DNA from: Catalinimonas alkaloidigena
GTDB taxonomy: Bacteria; Bacteroidota; Bacteroidia; Cytophagales; Flexibacteraceae
Assembly: GCF_900100765.1 (NCBI RefSeq)
Contig: NZ_FNFO01000009.1
Span: 186,001 to 250,000, forward strand
Direction of reading: 5' to 3'
DNA: 64,000 nucleotides
The notes under the pieces were generated by a model that saw only the letters and a list, made by a program, of their open reading frames with translations, did no database searches and was not told the origin of the DNA. Of this stretch, positions 24,763 through 34,087 are shown in pieces. Position 1 is the first letter of the stretch. The number at the start of each line of letters is the position of its first letter. The translations under genes and the position numbers were made by a program.

Positions 24763-25067
24763 GGAAACGCTTCAGAGAATCAGTACTTTGCTTTACACCT
24801 CCTCTCCCGCTCCGAGTGGTGGGGAAAGCAATCAGAACACAGAACTCCGCTAACGTAACTTAAGGTCTGTTGGCTCAAAGTCAGAAGTTTCCCTGAAGGA
24901 AGGGGCGCCTCGACACTACCAATGTGGGGCTAATCTTCTGGTTATCAACATCTTGTAAAAAGGTTAAAGAAAGAGCAGAAAAAAAAGTACACAAGCTTTG
25001 TTTTTCTGCTGTAGCCTCATACTTTTGTGCCTCGCAAAACGAAAGCCCCTGGTTTTGCAGACAATAT
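24763..25067. other. Intergenic region, 305 bp, ending in the tRNA promoter
   Basis: Apart from the promoter at 24997-25027 nothing certain is seen. A-rich sequence (agagcagaaaaaaaagtac) lies directly upstream of the promoter and may act as an UP-type element. Confidence 0.4.
24997..25027 (+). promoter_or_regulatory. Bacteroidota housekeeping promoter of tRNA-Glu
   Basis: The -33 box TTTG (24997-25000) and the -7 box TACTTTTG (25020-25027, consensus TAnnTTTG) are separated by exactly 19 bp, the Bacteroidota consensus spacing. Transcription should begin near 25034, about 34 bp before the mature tRNA. Confidence 0.85.
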
Positions 25068-25139
25068 GGTCCGTTCGTCTAGGGGTTAGGACGCATCCCT
25101 TTCACGGATGAAACACGGGTTCGATTCCCGTACGGACTA
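25068..25139 (+). tRNA. tRNA-Glu, anticodon TTC
   Basis: A 72-nt cloverleaf. The acceptor stem GGTCCGT/ACGGACT has a G-U at the first pair, the D arm contains the GG of ttagg, the anticodon arm is CATCC-CTTTCAC-GGATG with TTC at 25101-25103, and the T arm is ACGGG-TTCGATT-CCCGT. The discriminator is A and CCA is not encoded. A strong terminator follows at once. No integrase or duplicated 3' end was found near it. Confidence 0.96.
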
Positions 25140-25144
25140 CTAAA

Positions 25145-25178
25145 ACGCCCTTCCAGTCACCTGGAAGGGCGTTTTTTA
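25145..25178 (+). terminator. Rho-independent terminator of tRNA-Glu
   Basis: The perfect 12-bp stem ACGCCCTTCCAG/CTGGAAGGGCGT has a 4-nt loop (TCAC) and is followed by six T. It begins 6 bp after the tRNA. Confidence 0.92.
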
Positions 25179-25310
25179 TTGCCTGATTTGAGGCGTGTTT
25201 TGAGCTGGGTCGTGATGAACTCAAATCGGATAGGTGGGGAGGAGCAGGCATCGGGGTGATCCATCTTTCGTGAGTGTTGCCTAAGTTGCTGTGGCAAACC
25301 AACTGCATAT

Positions 25311-26768
25311 ATGTTCATCCGGATAATTTTTGGGCTAGCCTTGATCGGCGGGCTGGCTGCCTGTGCCACAAAGGTGAGTGAGGAGCAGGCTCCACAGGAA
25401 GGGGATCGTCCGCCCAACGTCATCATCATCTTTACGGACGACCAAGGGTACGCCGACGTTGGGTGTTTTGGGGCAACGGGTTTTCAGACACCTCACCTGG
25501 ACCAGATGGCGCGCGAAGGAGTGCGGTTGACGGATTTTCACGCGGCGCAACCGGTCTGTTCTGCTTCGCGGGCCGGGCTGTTGACGGGCTGTTATCCGAA
25601 CCGGATTGGGATCAACAATGCGTTTATACCCCATGCGCCGGTTGGGCTGAACCCGTCGGAGACAACCCTGGCCGAAATGCTGAAGCAGGAGGGGTACCGT
25701 ACGGCGATGTTCGGCAAGTGGCATTTGGGCGACTATGCTGCGTTTATGCCCAACCAGCAAGGGTTCGACGAGTACTTCGGGATTCCTTATTCGAACGACA
25801 TGTGGCCGCATCATCCACAGCAGGGATCGGTGTTTCATTTCGGGCCGCTGCCGCTTTATGAGAACGAGCAGATCATCGATACGCTGGATGATCAGTCGAT
25901 GCTGACCACGCAACTCACAGAACACGCCGTCGCCTTCATCGAGCGGAATAGAGATCAGCCTTTCTTCTTGTACGTCGCGCATCCGCAGCCGCACGTACCG
26001 CTGTTTGTATCGGACAAGTTCAAGGGGAAATCGGAATTGGGCCTGTACGGCGATGTGATCATGGAACTGGATTGGTCGGTCGGGCAGATTCTGGAGGCGG
26101 TGGAACAGGCAGGCATCGACGAGCAGACGATGGTGATTTTTACGTCGGACAACGGGCCGTGGCTGTCGTATGGAGAACACAGTGGGCATGCCGATCCGTT
26201 ACGCGAGGGCAAGGGAACGAGCTTTGAGGGAGGGCACCGCGAGCCGTTTATCCTGCGCTATCCCGGCGTGGTACCGGCCAACCTAACGGTCGATGTGCCG
26301 GTCATGGCGATCGACCTGCTGCCGACCATTGCGGCCCTCACCCACAGCACCTTGCCCGACAAGAAAATCGATGGGAAGGATGTTTGGCACATCCTGACGG
26401 GGCAGTCGACTGAGAGTCCACACGAAGCTTACTATTTCTATTACCACGTCAACGAACTGGAAGCGGTTCGCCAGGGCGACTGGAAACTTTATTTTCCGCA
26501 TACGTATCGCACCCTGGGCGGGCGGGAAGGCGGCCAAGGAGGGCTGCCTGCCGATTATACGTACGTTACCCTGACCGAGCCGGAGTTGTACAACCTGAAA
26601 GAAGACGTCGGTGAACGCCATAACGTGGCGGCCGCGCATCCCGACGTGGTGACGCAACTGACGGCCCTGGGAGAGCAAATGCGCACGGAGCTGGGGGATA
26701 ACCTGACGGGCCGGGAGAGCGGTGTCGGAAGTCGTGCGCCGGGGAAGGTGCCTGCGGCAGCAGAGTAA
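25311..26768 (+). CDS. Lipoprotein sulfatase, FGE-dependent S1 family
   Basis: A 485-residue sulfatase. The lipobox LAAC places the lipid anchor at C18. The metal-binding start is PNVIIIFTDDQGYADVG (D43, D44). C83 in PVCSASRAGLLTG is the formylglycine precursor (CxAxR core). FGKWHLGDY and TSDNGPW are further S1 landmarks. It would cleave sulfate esters from a glycan at the cell surface or in the periplasm and needs a formylglycine-generating enzyme encoded elsewhere. The ATG at 25311 starts the signal peptide directly. It converges on the SusCD operon with a terminator between, so it is a separate unit, but a shared substrate is plausible. Confidence 0.93.
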   Translation: MFIRIIFGLALIGGLAACATKVSEEQAPQEGDRPPNVIIIFTDDQGYADVGCFGATGFQTPHLDQMAREGVRLTDFHAAQPVCSASRAGLLTGCYPNRIGINNAFIPHAPVGLNPSETTLAEMLKQEGYRTAMFGKWHLGDYAAFMPNQQGFDEYFGIPYSNDMWPHHPQQGSVFHFGPLPLYENEQIIDTLDDQSMLTTQLTEHAVAFIERNRDQPFFLYVAHPQPHVPLFVSDKFKGKSELGLYGDVIMELDWSVGQILEAVEQAGIDEQTMVIFTSDNGPWLSYGEHSGHADPLREGKGTSFEGGHREPFILRYPGVVPANLTVDVPVMAIDLLPTIAALTHSTLPDKKIDGKDVWHILTGQSTESPHEAYYFYYHVNELEAVRQGDWKLYFPHTYRTLGGREGGQGGLPADYTYVTLTEPELYNLKEDVGERHNVAAAHPDVVTQLTALGEQMRTELGDNLTGRESGVGSRAPGKVPAAAE

Positions 26769-26921
26769 CCGGCACACGCTGCGCGGACCCTGCGTTGGAA
26801 TGAACGTGCGGAAGAAGCTTCTCCTTATTCAGAGGTTCTTTTGATGGGTCCACGTTGCCCTTGGGGAATCGCGGGTTGGGTGCATTAGTAAGACGCGCTT
26901 CTGTGGGTAGTTCCATACCCC

Positions 26922-26956
26922 TAAAAAACAGACAGGCGCCCCTACCTGAGCGCCTG
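26922..26956 (-). terminator. Terminator of the sigma/FecR/SusCD operon
   Basis: On the minus strand the stem CAGGCGC/GCGCCTG with a 10-nt loop is followed by TGTTTTTTAG. It lies 28 bp after the SusD stop codon. Confidence 0.75.
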
Positions 26957-26983
26957 CCTGAACTTTTCTACCACCAAAAGGGA

Positions 26984-28684
26984 TCAATATCCGTCGTTCT
27001 GTTTATAGAGCGGGTTGGCGTTGAGCGCCCGGAACGGAATCGGGAAGTACTTTCGATGCTCGGCCGAAGGTTCTTTGTCCCACCAGGCGTTGTTGGTGAA
27101 ACGGTTCCAGCGGATCAGGTCCGTCCGGCGACGGCGCTCGCCCAGGAATTCGCGGCCCCATTCGTCAACAAACTCGGCGTCGTTGAGGGTAATGGCCCCC
27201 TGCGAATAACTGTACGACGCCCATTTGTCGGCCGGGAAGGCACGCTCGCGTACGGCGTCCAGCAGAGCCGCTGCCCCGTTTACGTCGCCGGCGCGGTACT
27301 TGCACTCAGCCAGCGAGTAATAGATCTCGGACAGGCGAATTTCGGGCGCGTCGGGATCGAGGGCGTAGGGCGTATCGTCGGGGAACCAGGGGAACTTCAG
27401 CAGACGGGCACCCGAGTTTTCTTCGCCCAGGTTAACGGCCGAGCCTTTTTGCAGGCCGGCGTCGCCTTCAGAGAAACGCCCGACCTGATCGACAAAGACC
27501 AGTTGTTTCCCGTTGTATTCTTCCGTGCCCAGCACCGGATCGGTTGTGCCGAGTTTGTACTGCGGCCCGATCAGGAACATGCCCTCGTAAGTACCGTCTC
27601 CGGTGTATTTAAAAGGTTGCTTCCGCAGATCATCCTCGTAGAATTTCTCGTACGGCATGCCTTGCTCGTACCCTTCAGACTCCGAGTACAGATTGCCTTC
27701 CAGGTCGTAGGAGGGCGTCAGGTGAATGCCGTTCCAGCCTCCACCGAATTTGTTAGGCGTGCCCAGAATCTGGTAGGCGTTGTAGTGCATGGCCGTGTTG
27801 TACATCCAGCTCATTTCCCACTGGTTCATGGCCTGCGGGAAGGCGAAGATCATCTCAGACGAGGCATCGTTCGTGTAGGTGAACGGCCCGTTCCAGGCCG
27901 GGTCCAGCGAATAAGGACCGTACTTGCCGTCCAGGATGTCCTGGCAAATGGCCGCGCATTCTGCATACTTGGACTGCCCAACGTACACCTCAGCGTTGAG
28001 GTACAGCCGCACGAGCACCGTCATGGCCGCCGCTTGCGTAAAGCGCCCCGTATAGGTGATGTTGGCGACGTCGGTATTCGTTGGCAGGGCAGGAGCCGCT
28101 TCTTTCAGTTCGGTTTCGATGAAGTTGAAGACCTCCTGCGCGTTCGATTGGGGAACCACGTCGGTCGTATTGGTTGAGATCGGCACGTTCCGGAACGCAT
28201 CGAGCAGTTGCACGTAGAACCACGCCCGCAACACGCGCATTTCGGCAAGGTGCGCCTGTTTTTCAGCCTCTGTCATGTTAAACTGGCTGTAGTCCAGGGC
28301 TTCGATGTCCTGCATCGTGTTATTGCAGAGCGAAACGCCCCCGAACAGACCCGACCAGACCCCGAACACAACGCCCTCTTCGGGCGTCCAGGTGTGCTGG
28401 TGGAGGCGAATCCACTGCCCGCCGTCGTAGCCGTGCTTGCCCTTCTGGGTCCAGACAAAATGGTCGGCGGTCAGCTCCTGAGCAATCCAGCGGTCGCCGT
28501 CCCAACCGGCCCAGTGGGCGTGCTCGTAGGGACGCAACAGCGAAGCGATGATGGCGTCTTTGCTTTGATAATAGTTACCGGCACCAATGCGGTCGAACAT
28601 CTCTTCGTCCAGGTTCGTGCAGGAAAAGGTTCCGAACAGAAACAGGAGAAGCGACGCGTACTGAGTGAGTTTGATATTTTTCAT
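26984..28684 (-). CDS. SusD/RagB family outer-membrane lipoprotein (glycan-binding)
   Basis: A 566-residue SusD-family lipoprotein, the surface lid of a SusCD nutrient importer. The signal peptide ends in the lipobox TFSC (C22), followed by TNLDEEMFDRIG. TPR-like helices and family landmarks include LAEMRVLRAWFYVQLLDAFR, VLVRLYLNAEVYVG, ISEIYYSLAECKYRAGDVNG and the terminal YFPIPFRALNANPLYKQND. It is 20 bp downstream of the SusC gene in the same operon. The cargo is not evident from sequence; the nearby sulfatase hints at a sulfated polysaccharide (inference). Confidence 0.95.
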   Translation of the reverse strand: MKNIKLTQYASLLLFLFGTFSCTNLDEEMFDRIGAGNYYQSKDAIIASLLRPYEHAHWAGWDGDRWIAQELTADHFVWTQKGKHGYDGGQWIRLHQHTWTPEEGVVFGVWSGLFGGVSLCNNTMQDIEALDYSQFNMTEAEKQAHLAEMRVLRAWFYVQLLDAFRNVPISTNTTDVVPQSNAQEVFNFIETELKEAAPALPTNTDVANITYTGRFTQAAAMTVLVRLYLNAEVYVGQSKYAECAAICQDILDGKYGPYSLDPAWNGPFTYTNDASSEMIFAFPQAMNQWEMSWMYNTAMHYNAYQILGTPNKFGGGWNGIHLTPSYDLEGNLYSESEGYEQGMPYEKFYEDDLRKQPFKYTGDGTYEGMFLIGPQYKLGTTDPVLGTEEYNGKQLVFVDQVGRFSEGDAGLQKGSAVNLGEENSGARLLKFPWFPDDTPYALDPDAPEIRLSEIYYSLAECKYRAGDVNGAAALLDAVRERAFPADKWASYSYSQGAITLNDAEFVDEWGREFLGERRRRTDLIRWNRFTNNAWWDKEPSAEHRKYFPIPFRALNANPLYKQNDGY

Positions 28685-28704
28685 GGGTGGATAGTCAATT
28701 GGTG

Positions 28705-31700
28705 TTAGAAGTTAGCCTGTACGCCCAGTGAGAAATTCCGTACGACAGGGTAAACATTCAGGTCGGCGATGCCCGGCTCCAGGCCCTGTGCGTTGATCGT
28801 GGTGGGGTCCAGCCCGGTAAACTTCGTGATGGTGAAAACGTTGCGCACTGTGCCATACACCCGCAGCGAGGACACGTATTTGCTCTTGATGGTCGGCGTC
28901 CAGCCCAGCGAGGCGTTGTCGAGGCGCAGGTACCCACCCGGCTCCAGGAAGTAATCCATCATCTCTTTTTCGGCCAGGATGTGTCCGTTGCGGTCGTAGG
29001 CATCGCGCAGCAGGTTGACGCCCGGTTGCGACTGCAGACCGTAGTACATCTGGTAGAGGTTCAGGATGTCGTAGTTGAGGCGGCTGCGGAAATACAACGA
29101 CAGATCGAAGGCGCCGTAGCTGAAGCGGTTGTTCCAGCTGATGTCCCACTTGGGGTTGCCGTTCCCGATGTACGCCCGATCTTCTTCGGTTTTCAGGGTC
29201 GAGAGCTTCTTCTCGCCGTCGGCTCCGTAAATCAGGATGCGGCCCTGGTCGTCGACTCCGGCGTAGCGCAGTCCGTAGAAGCTACCGATCTCAACACCCT
29301 CTTCCAGCCGTTGGGCCGGTCCCGGGTTCCCCGGCGAAGGCAGGCTGTAGCGGTCGATGTAACCGCGACCGAAGTCTTCGTTCGAGAAGCTCACCACTTT
29401 GCTTTTTACGTAAGAGACTACGCCCGTCGTGGTGTAGTTGAAGCGACTTCCCTGGATGACGTTCCAGGTAATGTTGCCTTCCAGACCCTGGTTGCGCATT
29501 TTCCCTACGTTGACGTAAATCTGATCGTTCACCATCGGCGGCTTGGGCGCGTCGTAGTTGCTGATCATGTCTTTGGAATCACGGATGAAGACGTCGAGGC
29601 TACCGGATACGCGGCTGTTGAACAACGTGAAGTCCACCCCTACGTTATAGTTGATCGCTTTCTCCCAGCGCAGGTTGGGGTTGGGGTTTTCGTTCGGTCC
29701 GTACACGCGAATCCAGCTGCCGCTTTCGTTCAGGTAAGCACCAAAGTTAGTATAAGTTGCCTGCGAACGGTAGCGAGGGAATCCCTGCCGCCCCGTTACG
29801 CCGTAGCCGGCCCGCAGTTTCAGGTCGTTGATGGCGGGCGATTCGGGCAGGTACTTGGCAATGCGCCAGCCGGCCGAAATGGCTGGGAACCAGCCCCATT
29901 TGTTGTTGTCACCGAACTTGGTAGAGCCTTCGCGGCGCAGCGACGCGGTCAGCAGATAGGTGTCGTTAAAATCATAATTGACACGTCCAAAAAAGCCGAT
30001 CAGCTTCTCTTTTTCTTTCCACGAATCCATGTTGGCTTGCCCTTCGCGCAGGAAGAGGCCCGCGTCCAGGTTGTTGTACGTGAAGGCATCGGAGGCGAAA
30101 TCCATGTTTTCCGCGTAGAAGCCCCGGTTCACGAAGTCCTGGTACAGGTAACCTCCCAGCAGTTTGAGGTCGTGAGCGCCTTTGATCAGCATGTAATTGC
30201 CGACCCACTGGAACGTGCGGTCGATCCACTCTTCGTTTTGCAGGCGGGCACGGCCCCGGCGGTTGCTCTGAATCGATTCCTGTGCCGTGCTGGGGTAGAA
30301 CTCCCGGTTGTACTCGTTCCGGTTCTGCTGGGCAATCTTCACTTCGGTGTTCAGGTTCTTCAGGAGGTTCACCCGCACGTTGAAGTCGGCGATCAGGTAC
30401 TTGTTCTCGCCGCTTTTCTCTTCGCCCATCAGCCGATGCACCGGGTTGTAGGTATCGTATCCCTGGAAGAAAGCGTAGCGCGTCGGGTTGTTCGGGTCCA
30501 TAATGGGCAGCGTGGGGTTCAGCTTGAGCGCCTGCTGGAACGCCCCGTAGTCACGGTGATCGCCACCGCTGATGTACGTCTGCTGGACTTGCGTGTTGGC
30601 CAGGTTTCCGTAGAACTCAACCACGTCGTCGAAGGCCTTCTGGTTAAAGTTCAGGCGGACGTTGTACTCTTCCCGGTCGCTGATCAGGTCAATGCCGCTT
30701 TTGGTGCGGTAAGTGCCCGACAGGCGGAGCAGGGTTTTGTCGTTGCCACCTGAAATCGACAGGTTGTGGTTCTGTCCGAAGTTGTTTTTGTTGAGCAGCG
30801 CGTCGTACCAGTCGGTGCGGTACCCCTGGTCTACGTCACGGCCGCGTGCCAGAAACTCTTCCGGCGAAAGAACGTCGGGTCGTCTCGCCACGCCATCGTG
30901 TTCGATGTAGCTGTTGTAGCCTACGTTGACCCGCCCGGAGGCGCCTTTTTTGGTCGTGACGATCACCACGCCGTTGGCCGCCCGCGAACCATAGATGGCC
31001 GCCGCCGAACCGTCTTTCAGTACCGAGATGGACTCGATGTCTTGCTGAGCCACGTTGCTCAGGCTACCGCCGGGCAGTCCGTCGATGATGATGAGCGGAC
31101 CGGTACCCCCTTCGATCGACGCCGCACCCCGCACCTGAATGTCTGTACCGCGGTTCGGGTCGCCCGCCGCCGGGTTCGAGATCGTAACCCCGGCCACCTT
31201 TCCGTCGAGGAACTGTAGCGGGCTGTTGACCGCACCGGGCACGAAGTTTTTGCTCGTGACCGTCACGACAGCGCTGGTCAGGTCCCGTTTTTCTTGCGTG
31301 CCGTAGCCGACCACCACGACTTCTTCCAACGCTTTTACGTCTTCTTCCAGCGTCAGGTCAATCGATGTCTGGTTGCCTACCGCTACCTCCTGCGCCAGAT
31401 ACCCCACGGCGCTGATGATCAGCGTAGCATTGTCGCCCACGGTCAGCGTGTAGCGTCCTTCTACGTCGGTAATGGTTCCGTTCGACGTGCCTTTTTCCAG
31501 GATGTTCACCCCGGGGATGCCTTCGCCGGCCGTGTCGATAATACGACCGGAAATCTGCTTGTCCAGGGCGTGGAGACGGTGGTGCTGAAGCGAGACGATT
31601 TCGTTAGACGACATCATCGGCACCTCAGCGGTCTTTGTAGGGAGCATGGTGTTGGTCAGCGTGCTCGGCGGGCTGTAGACCAAATAATTGTGCTGGTCGA

Positions 31701-32019
31701 GCTGCCGGATGCGGATGCCCGTCTGCTGATTGATTTTATCAATCTGTGCCTCCAGTCCGCCTTGATACGGCTTCCGGAGGGTAACGCGCTTGGTCGAGAA
31801 GTCACTGCCAATCACGAAATAAACGCCGTATTCGGCCTTTAGCTCGTTCAGTACTTCCGGTAGCGCGCGCCATTTGACCTGCTCTTCGCGCGTGGGCTCC
31901 TGAACGGAGGCGTAGCGTTGCAAAGAGACGAGTTGCTGAGCCGATGCCCCGTCGCTACTCGCGTAGAGCAGCGCAAAAAGGGCTCCGGCGTTCAGCCAGC
32001 AGTAGAAATGTTTGCGCAT
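28705..32019 (-). CDS. SusC/RagA TonB-dependent outer-membrane transporter with STN domain
   Basis: A 1104-residue SusC. After the signal peptide (about 1-28) comes an STN domain (about 50-118, LPEVLNELKAEYGVYFVIGS), then a carboxypeptidase-D-like regulatory domain (about 155-240, ISGRIIDTAGEGIPGVNIL), the TonB box region VVVVGYGTQEKRDLTSAVV, the plug (PLQFLDGKVAGVTISNPAAG) and a long beta-barrel ending in aromatic F (SLGVQANF). The STN domain is the part that contacts FecR-type anti-sigma factors, and a FecR gene lies 55 bp upstream, so it should signal substrate arrival as well as import it. It pairs with the SusD that follows. Confidence 0.96.
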   Translation of the reverse strand: MRKHFYCWLNAGALFALLYASSDGASAQQLVSLQRYASVQEPTREEQVKWRALPEVLNELKAEYGVYFVIGSDFSTKRVTLRKPYQGGLEAQIDKINQQTGIRIRQLDQHNYLVYSPPSTLTNTMLPTKTAEVPMMSSNEIVSLQHHRLHALDKQISGRIIDTAGEGIPGVNILEKGTSNGTITDVEGRYTLTVGDNATLIISAVGYLAQEVAVGNQTSIDLTLEEDVKALEEVVVVGYGTQEKRDLTSAVVTVTSKNFVPGAVNSPLQFLDGKVAGVTISNPAAGDPNRGTDIQVRGAASIEGGTGPLIIIDGLPGGSLSNVAQQDIESISVLKDGSAAAIYGSRAANGVVIVTTKKGASGRVNVGYNSYIEHDGVARRPDVLSPEEFLARGRDVDQGYRTDWYDALLNKNNFGQNHNLSISGGNDKTLLRLSGTYRTKSGIDLISDREEYNVRLNFNQKAFDDVVEFYGNLANTQVQQTYISGGDHRDYGAFQQALKLNPTLPIMDPNNPTRYAFFQGYDTYNPVHRLMGEEKSGENKYLIADFNVRVNLLKNLNTEVKIAQQNRNEYNREFYPSTAQESIQSNRRGRARLQNEEWIDRTFQWVGNYMLIKGAHDLKLLGGYLYQDFVNRGFYAENMDFASDAFTYNNLDAGLFLREGQANMDSWKEKEKLIGFFGRVNYDFNDTYLLTASLRREGSTKFGDNNKWGWFPAISAGWRIAKYLPESPAINDLKLRAGYGVTGRQGFPRYRSQATYTNFGAYLNESGSWIRVYGPNENPNPNLRWEKAINYNVGVDFTLFNSRVSGSLDVFIRDSKDMISNYDAPKPPMVNDQIYVNVGKMRNQGLEGNITWNVIQGSRFNYTTTGVVSYVKSKVVSFSNEDFGRGYIDRYSLPSPGNPGPAQRLEEGVEIGSFYGLRYAGVDDQGRILIYGADGEKKLSTLKTEEDRAYIGNGNPKWDISWNNRFSYGAFDLSLYFRSRLNYDILNLYQMYYGLQSQPGVNLLRDAYDRNGHILAEKEMMDYFLEPGGYLRLDNASLGWTPTIKSKYVSSLRVYGTVRNVFTITKFTGLDPTTINAQGLEPGIADLNVYPVVRNFSLGVQANF

Positions 32020-32074
32020 AGGATATTGGTGTTATAGGTTGACGAATGATTAAGTGCGTGTGCGGGAGGACCGA

Positions 32075-33073
32075 TTATTGGTCTTTCTTACGGATGGTCA
32101 CGTGCTCCTCCTGGCGGTCGATCTTCAGCTGGTAGGATAGCGAGAGGATCTCCAGGATGGCATCGGCTTCGCCCAGGTACACGCTCCCGTAGAGCGGCAT
32201 GTTGGCGACGGCAGTATCGGGAATCGAAATGCGGAGGCCGTAGATGTCTTCCAGGATGGTCGACACTTCTCCGAGGGTGCGGTTTTCCAAAATCAGTTCG
32301 CGCTCTACCCACGCGGTGTACTGGCGGGGCTCGGCGGTATGTTTTACAAAGCGTTCTTGTGCGGCATATTCGACCAGTTCGCCGGGCTTCATCAGCATGG
32401 CTTCGCCGTCGGCGGCCAGGCGTACTTTGCCCTCTTCCAGCACCACGCGCGTCCGCTGGTCGCGGGAGCGAACGTTGAACCGCGTGCCCAGCACTTCGAC
32501 GGCCAGTTCGGGCGTGTGGACGATTAGCTTGACCGCGCCGGTATCGTGCTGCAGCTTCCGGACGCTGAAAAACGCCTCACCTTCCAGATACACGTCACGC
32601 TGACCATGCCAATGAGCCGGATACCGGAGCGTAGAGTTGGCGTTCAGCACCACCTCAGAGCCGTCGGGTAGCATGATGACTTCCTGTTCGCCGTTGCCGG
32701 TGGCGTAGAAATGGTCGCGCGGCGCGAAGTACAGGTAAGCAACCACCCCGGTAGCCACTAGCAACAGCACTGCCGCGGCCCATTGCAACAGCGGGCGGCG
32801 CGTGCGCGGAGCCATGTGCACCACAGGGGTTTCCTGACGGCGGCGATGGATGTTTTGCAAGGTGGCGGCGACTTGCTGATCCGACAGGGGCGTTTCGTTG
32901 CGCTGCAACAGCAACAGAAACTGACGGGCCATGTCGACTACCGGGCGTTTCTCCGGGTTGCGCGCCAGCCAGCTCTCCCAAAATGCATTCGACTGTGCAT
33001 CGGGATGGTACACCCACTGTTGAAAGGACTCGTCCTGTACGAAATCTTTGAAGTTGTAATGCTGGTAATCCAT
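32075..33073 (-). CDS. FecR-type anti-sigma factor (inner membrane)
   Basis: A 332-residue FecR protein. The N-terminal cytoplasmic part (about 1-83, DYQHYNFKDFVQDESFQQWV) should bind the sigma factor; one transmembrane helix (about 88-108, LLQWAAAVLLLVATGVVAYL) and a periplasmic FecR domain (about 120-240, NGEQEVIMLPDGSEVVLNAN, FSVRKLQ, VEVLGTRFNV) follow, then a C-terminal secretin-like domain (SISYQLKIDRQEEHVTI-like end) that meets the STN of SusC. The ATG at 33073 is the correct start; the longer frame runs back into the sigma gene. It is translated 130 bp after the sigma stop. Confidence 0.93.
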   Translation of the reverse strand: MDYQHYNFKDFVQDESFQQWVYHPDAQSNAFWESWLARNPEKRPVVDMARQFLLLLQRNETPLSDQQVAATLQNIHRRRQETPVVHMAPRTRRPLLQWAAAVLLLVATGVVAYLYFAPRDHFYATGNGEQEVIMLPDGSEVVLNANSTLRYPAHWHGQRDVYLEGEAFFSVRKLQHDTGAVKLIVHTPELAVEVLGTRFNVRSRDQRTRVVLEEGKVRLAADGEAMLMKPGELVEYAAQERFVKHTAEPRQYTAWVERELILENRTLGEVSTILEDIYGLRISIPDTAVANMPLYGSVYLGEADAILEILSLSYQLKIDRQEEHVTIRKKDQ

Positions 33074-33203
33074 GGCAGAATCGGCGGCTCTACAGATAGT
33101 TAGCCACCTGCCTCCCGTTTGTGACAGCAAACGCGGAAAAAATTTTAAAAAAATCGAAAAAGGGTAGGAACACGGGGGAGGTGCACCCCGCGGGCGGCAT
33201 GGG

Positions 33204-33803
33204 TCAGGCCTGGAGAACGGTGAGCAACACCAGCAGCTCCAGCACAATGTTGTTCTGCAGTTCTTCCAGGGCGCGGTCCAGCAGGCGGTAGACCGTGCGG
33301 GTACTGACCGCAAGAATGTCGGCGATTTCGGCGGCCGACATCTGGTTGTAAAACCGCAGGTAGATGATCTCTTTCTGGGAGTCGGGCAGGTGCTCCAGCG
33401 CGGTAGTCAGCTGGTGGAGGTGTTCTTCTTCCAGCTGATCGGCGGCGCGGTCAAAGTCGTCGGCCAGCGACAGCACCCGGTCGTGCGCCTGGGTCAGGGC
33501 TTCGTAAAACGCAAACGAAAACGGTTGGCGAAACTGCCGCCGCAATTTCCGGCGCAGGGCTTTGAACAAATAATTGCGAATGGAAGCCGTGGGGCCCAGA
33601 TGCGCCCGCCGTTGCCAGAGGTAGACGAACAAGTCCTGGATGGCGTCCAGCACTCGCTCCGATTGCTGAGGCATCACCCGCAAGCCGTAGTTGTACAGAA
33701 CCCGGACATAACGCTGGTAGATCGCCACGTAGGCGGCTTCGTCGCCGGCACGGAAGCGATCCCAGAGCTGTGCATCGGAGGTGGATGGTGGGTGATTTGG
33801 CAT
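33204..33803 (-). CDS. ECF RNA polymerase sigma factor (SusCD-associated)
   Basis: A 199-residue ECF sigma factor. Region 2 includes LWDRFRAGDEAAYVAIYQRYVR and DAIQDLFVYLWQRR, and region 4 is LPDSQKEIIYLRFYNQMSAAEI with the HTH DILAVSTRTVYRLLDRAL. It is the first gene of the sigma-FecR-SusC-SusD operon and should direct its own transcription once released by FecR. A hairpin CCCCCG-AAG-CGGGGG is present in the leader (33873-33887). The length and order are typical of hybrid ECF-controlled polysaccharide loci in Bacteroidota. Confidence 0.95.
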   Translation of the reverse strand: MPNHPPSTSDAQLWDRFRAGDEAAYVAIYQRYVRVLYNYGLRVMPQQSERVLDAIQDLFVYLWQRRAHLGPTASIRNYLFKALRRKLRRQFRQPFSFAFYEALTQAHDRVLSLADDFDRAADQLEEEHLHQLTTALEHLPDSQKEIIYLRFYNQMSAAEIADILAVSTRTVYRLLDRALEELQNNIVLELLVLLTVLQA

Positions 33804-34087
33804 GCCTCACGAAAAAGAAGGCTTAAGTGTACGTAGAAAAATAGCAATCTCAAAAAAAAGACCGGTGCCACCTCCCCCGAAGCGGGGGTTCGATATGAGG
33901 TTTCGCCGCGCCGTGGACACGGGGGCCTGCCGCCGTTGGTAACCTGCGAACGCCCGACGCGTAGGCAGAAAATAAGGTGCGCTTCAGTTTCGCAGACCTC
34001 GGGCGAGCCTGCCCTGCAGTACGCAGTACCTGCGTGCTGATGAGGCGTTTACCAGTGCTAATTTTTTTTACCTAATCCACAACCTAC

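Noticed and set aside
25068-25139. tRNA-Glu as an integration site for a mobile island
   Set aside because: No integrase, no repeat of the tRNA 3' end and no composition change were found on either side.
26855-28177. 440-residue plus-strand frame opposite the SusD gene
   Set aside because: Shadow frame; the minus strand encodes a canonical SusD with lipobox.
28981-30753. 590-residue plus-strand open frame opposite the SusC gene
   Set aside because: It lies wholly within susC on the other strand, has no family motifs and is a by-product of GC-biased third positions.
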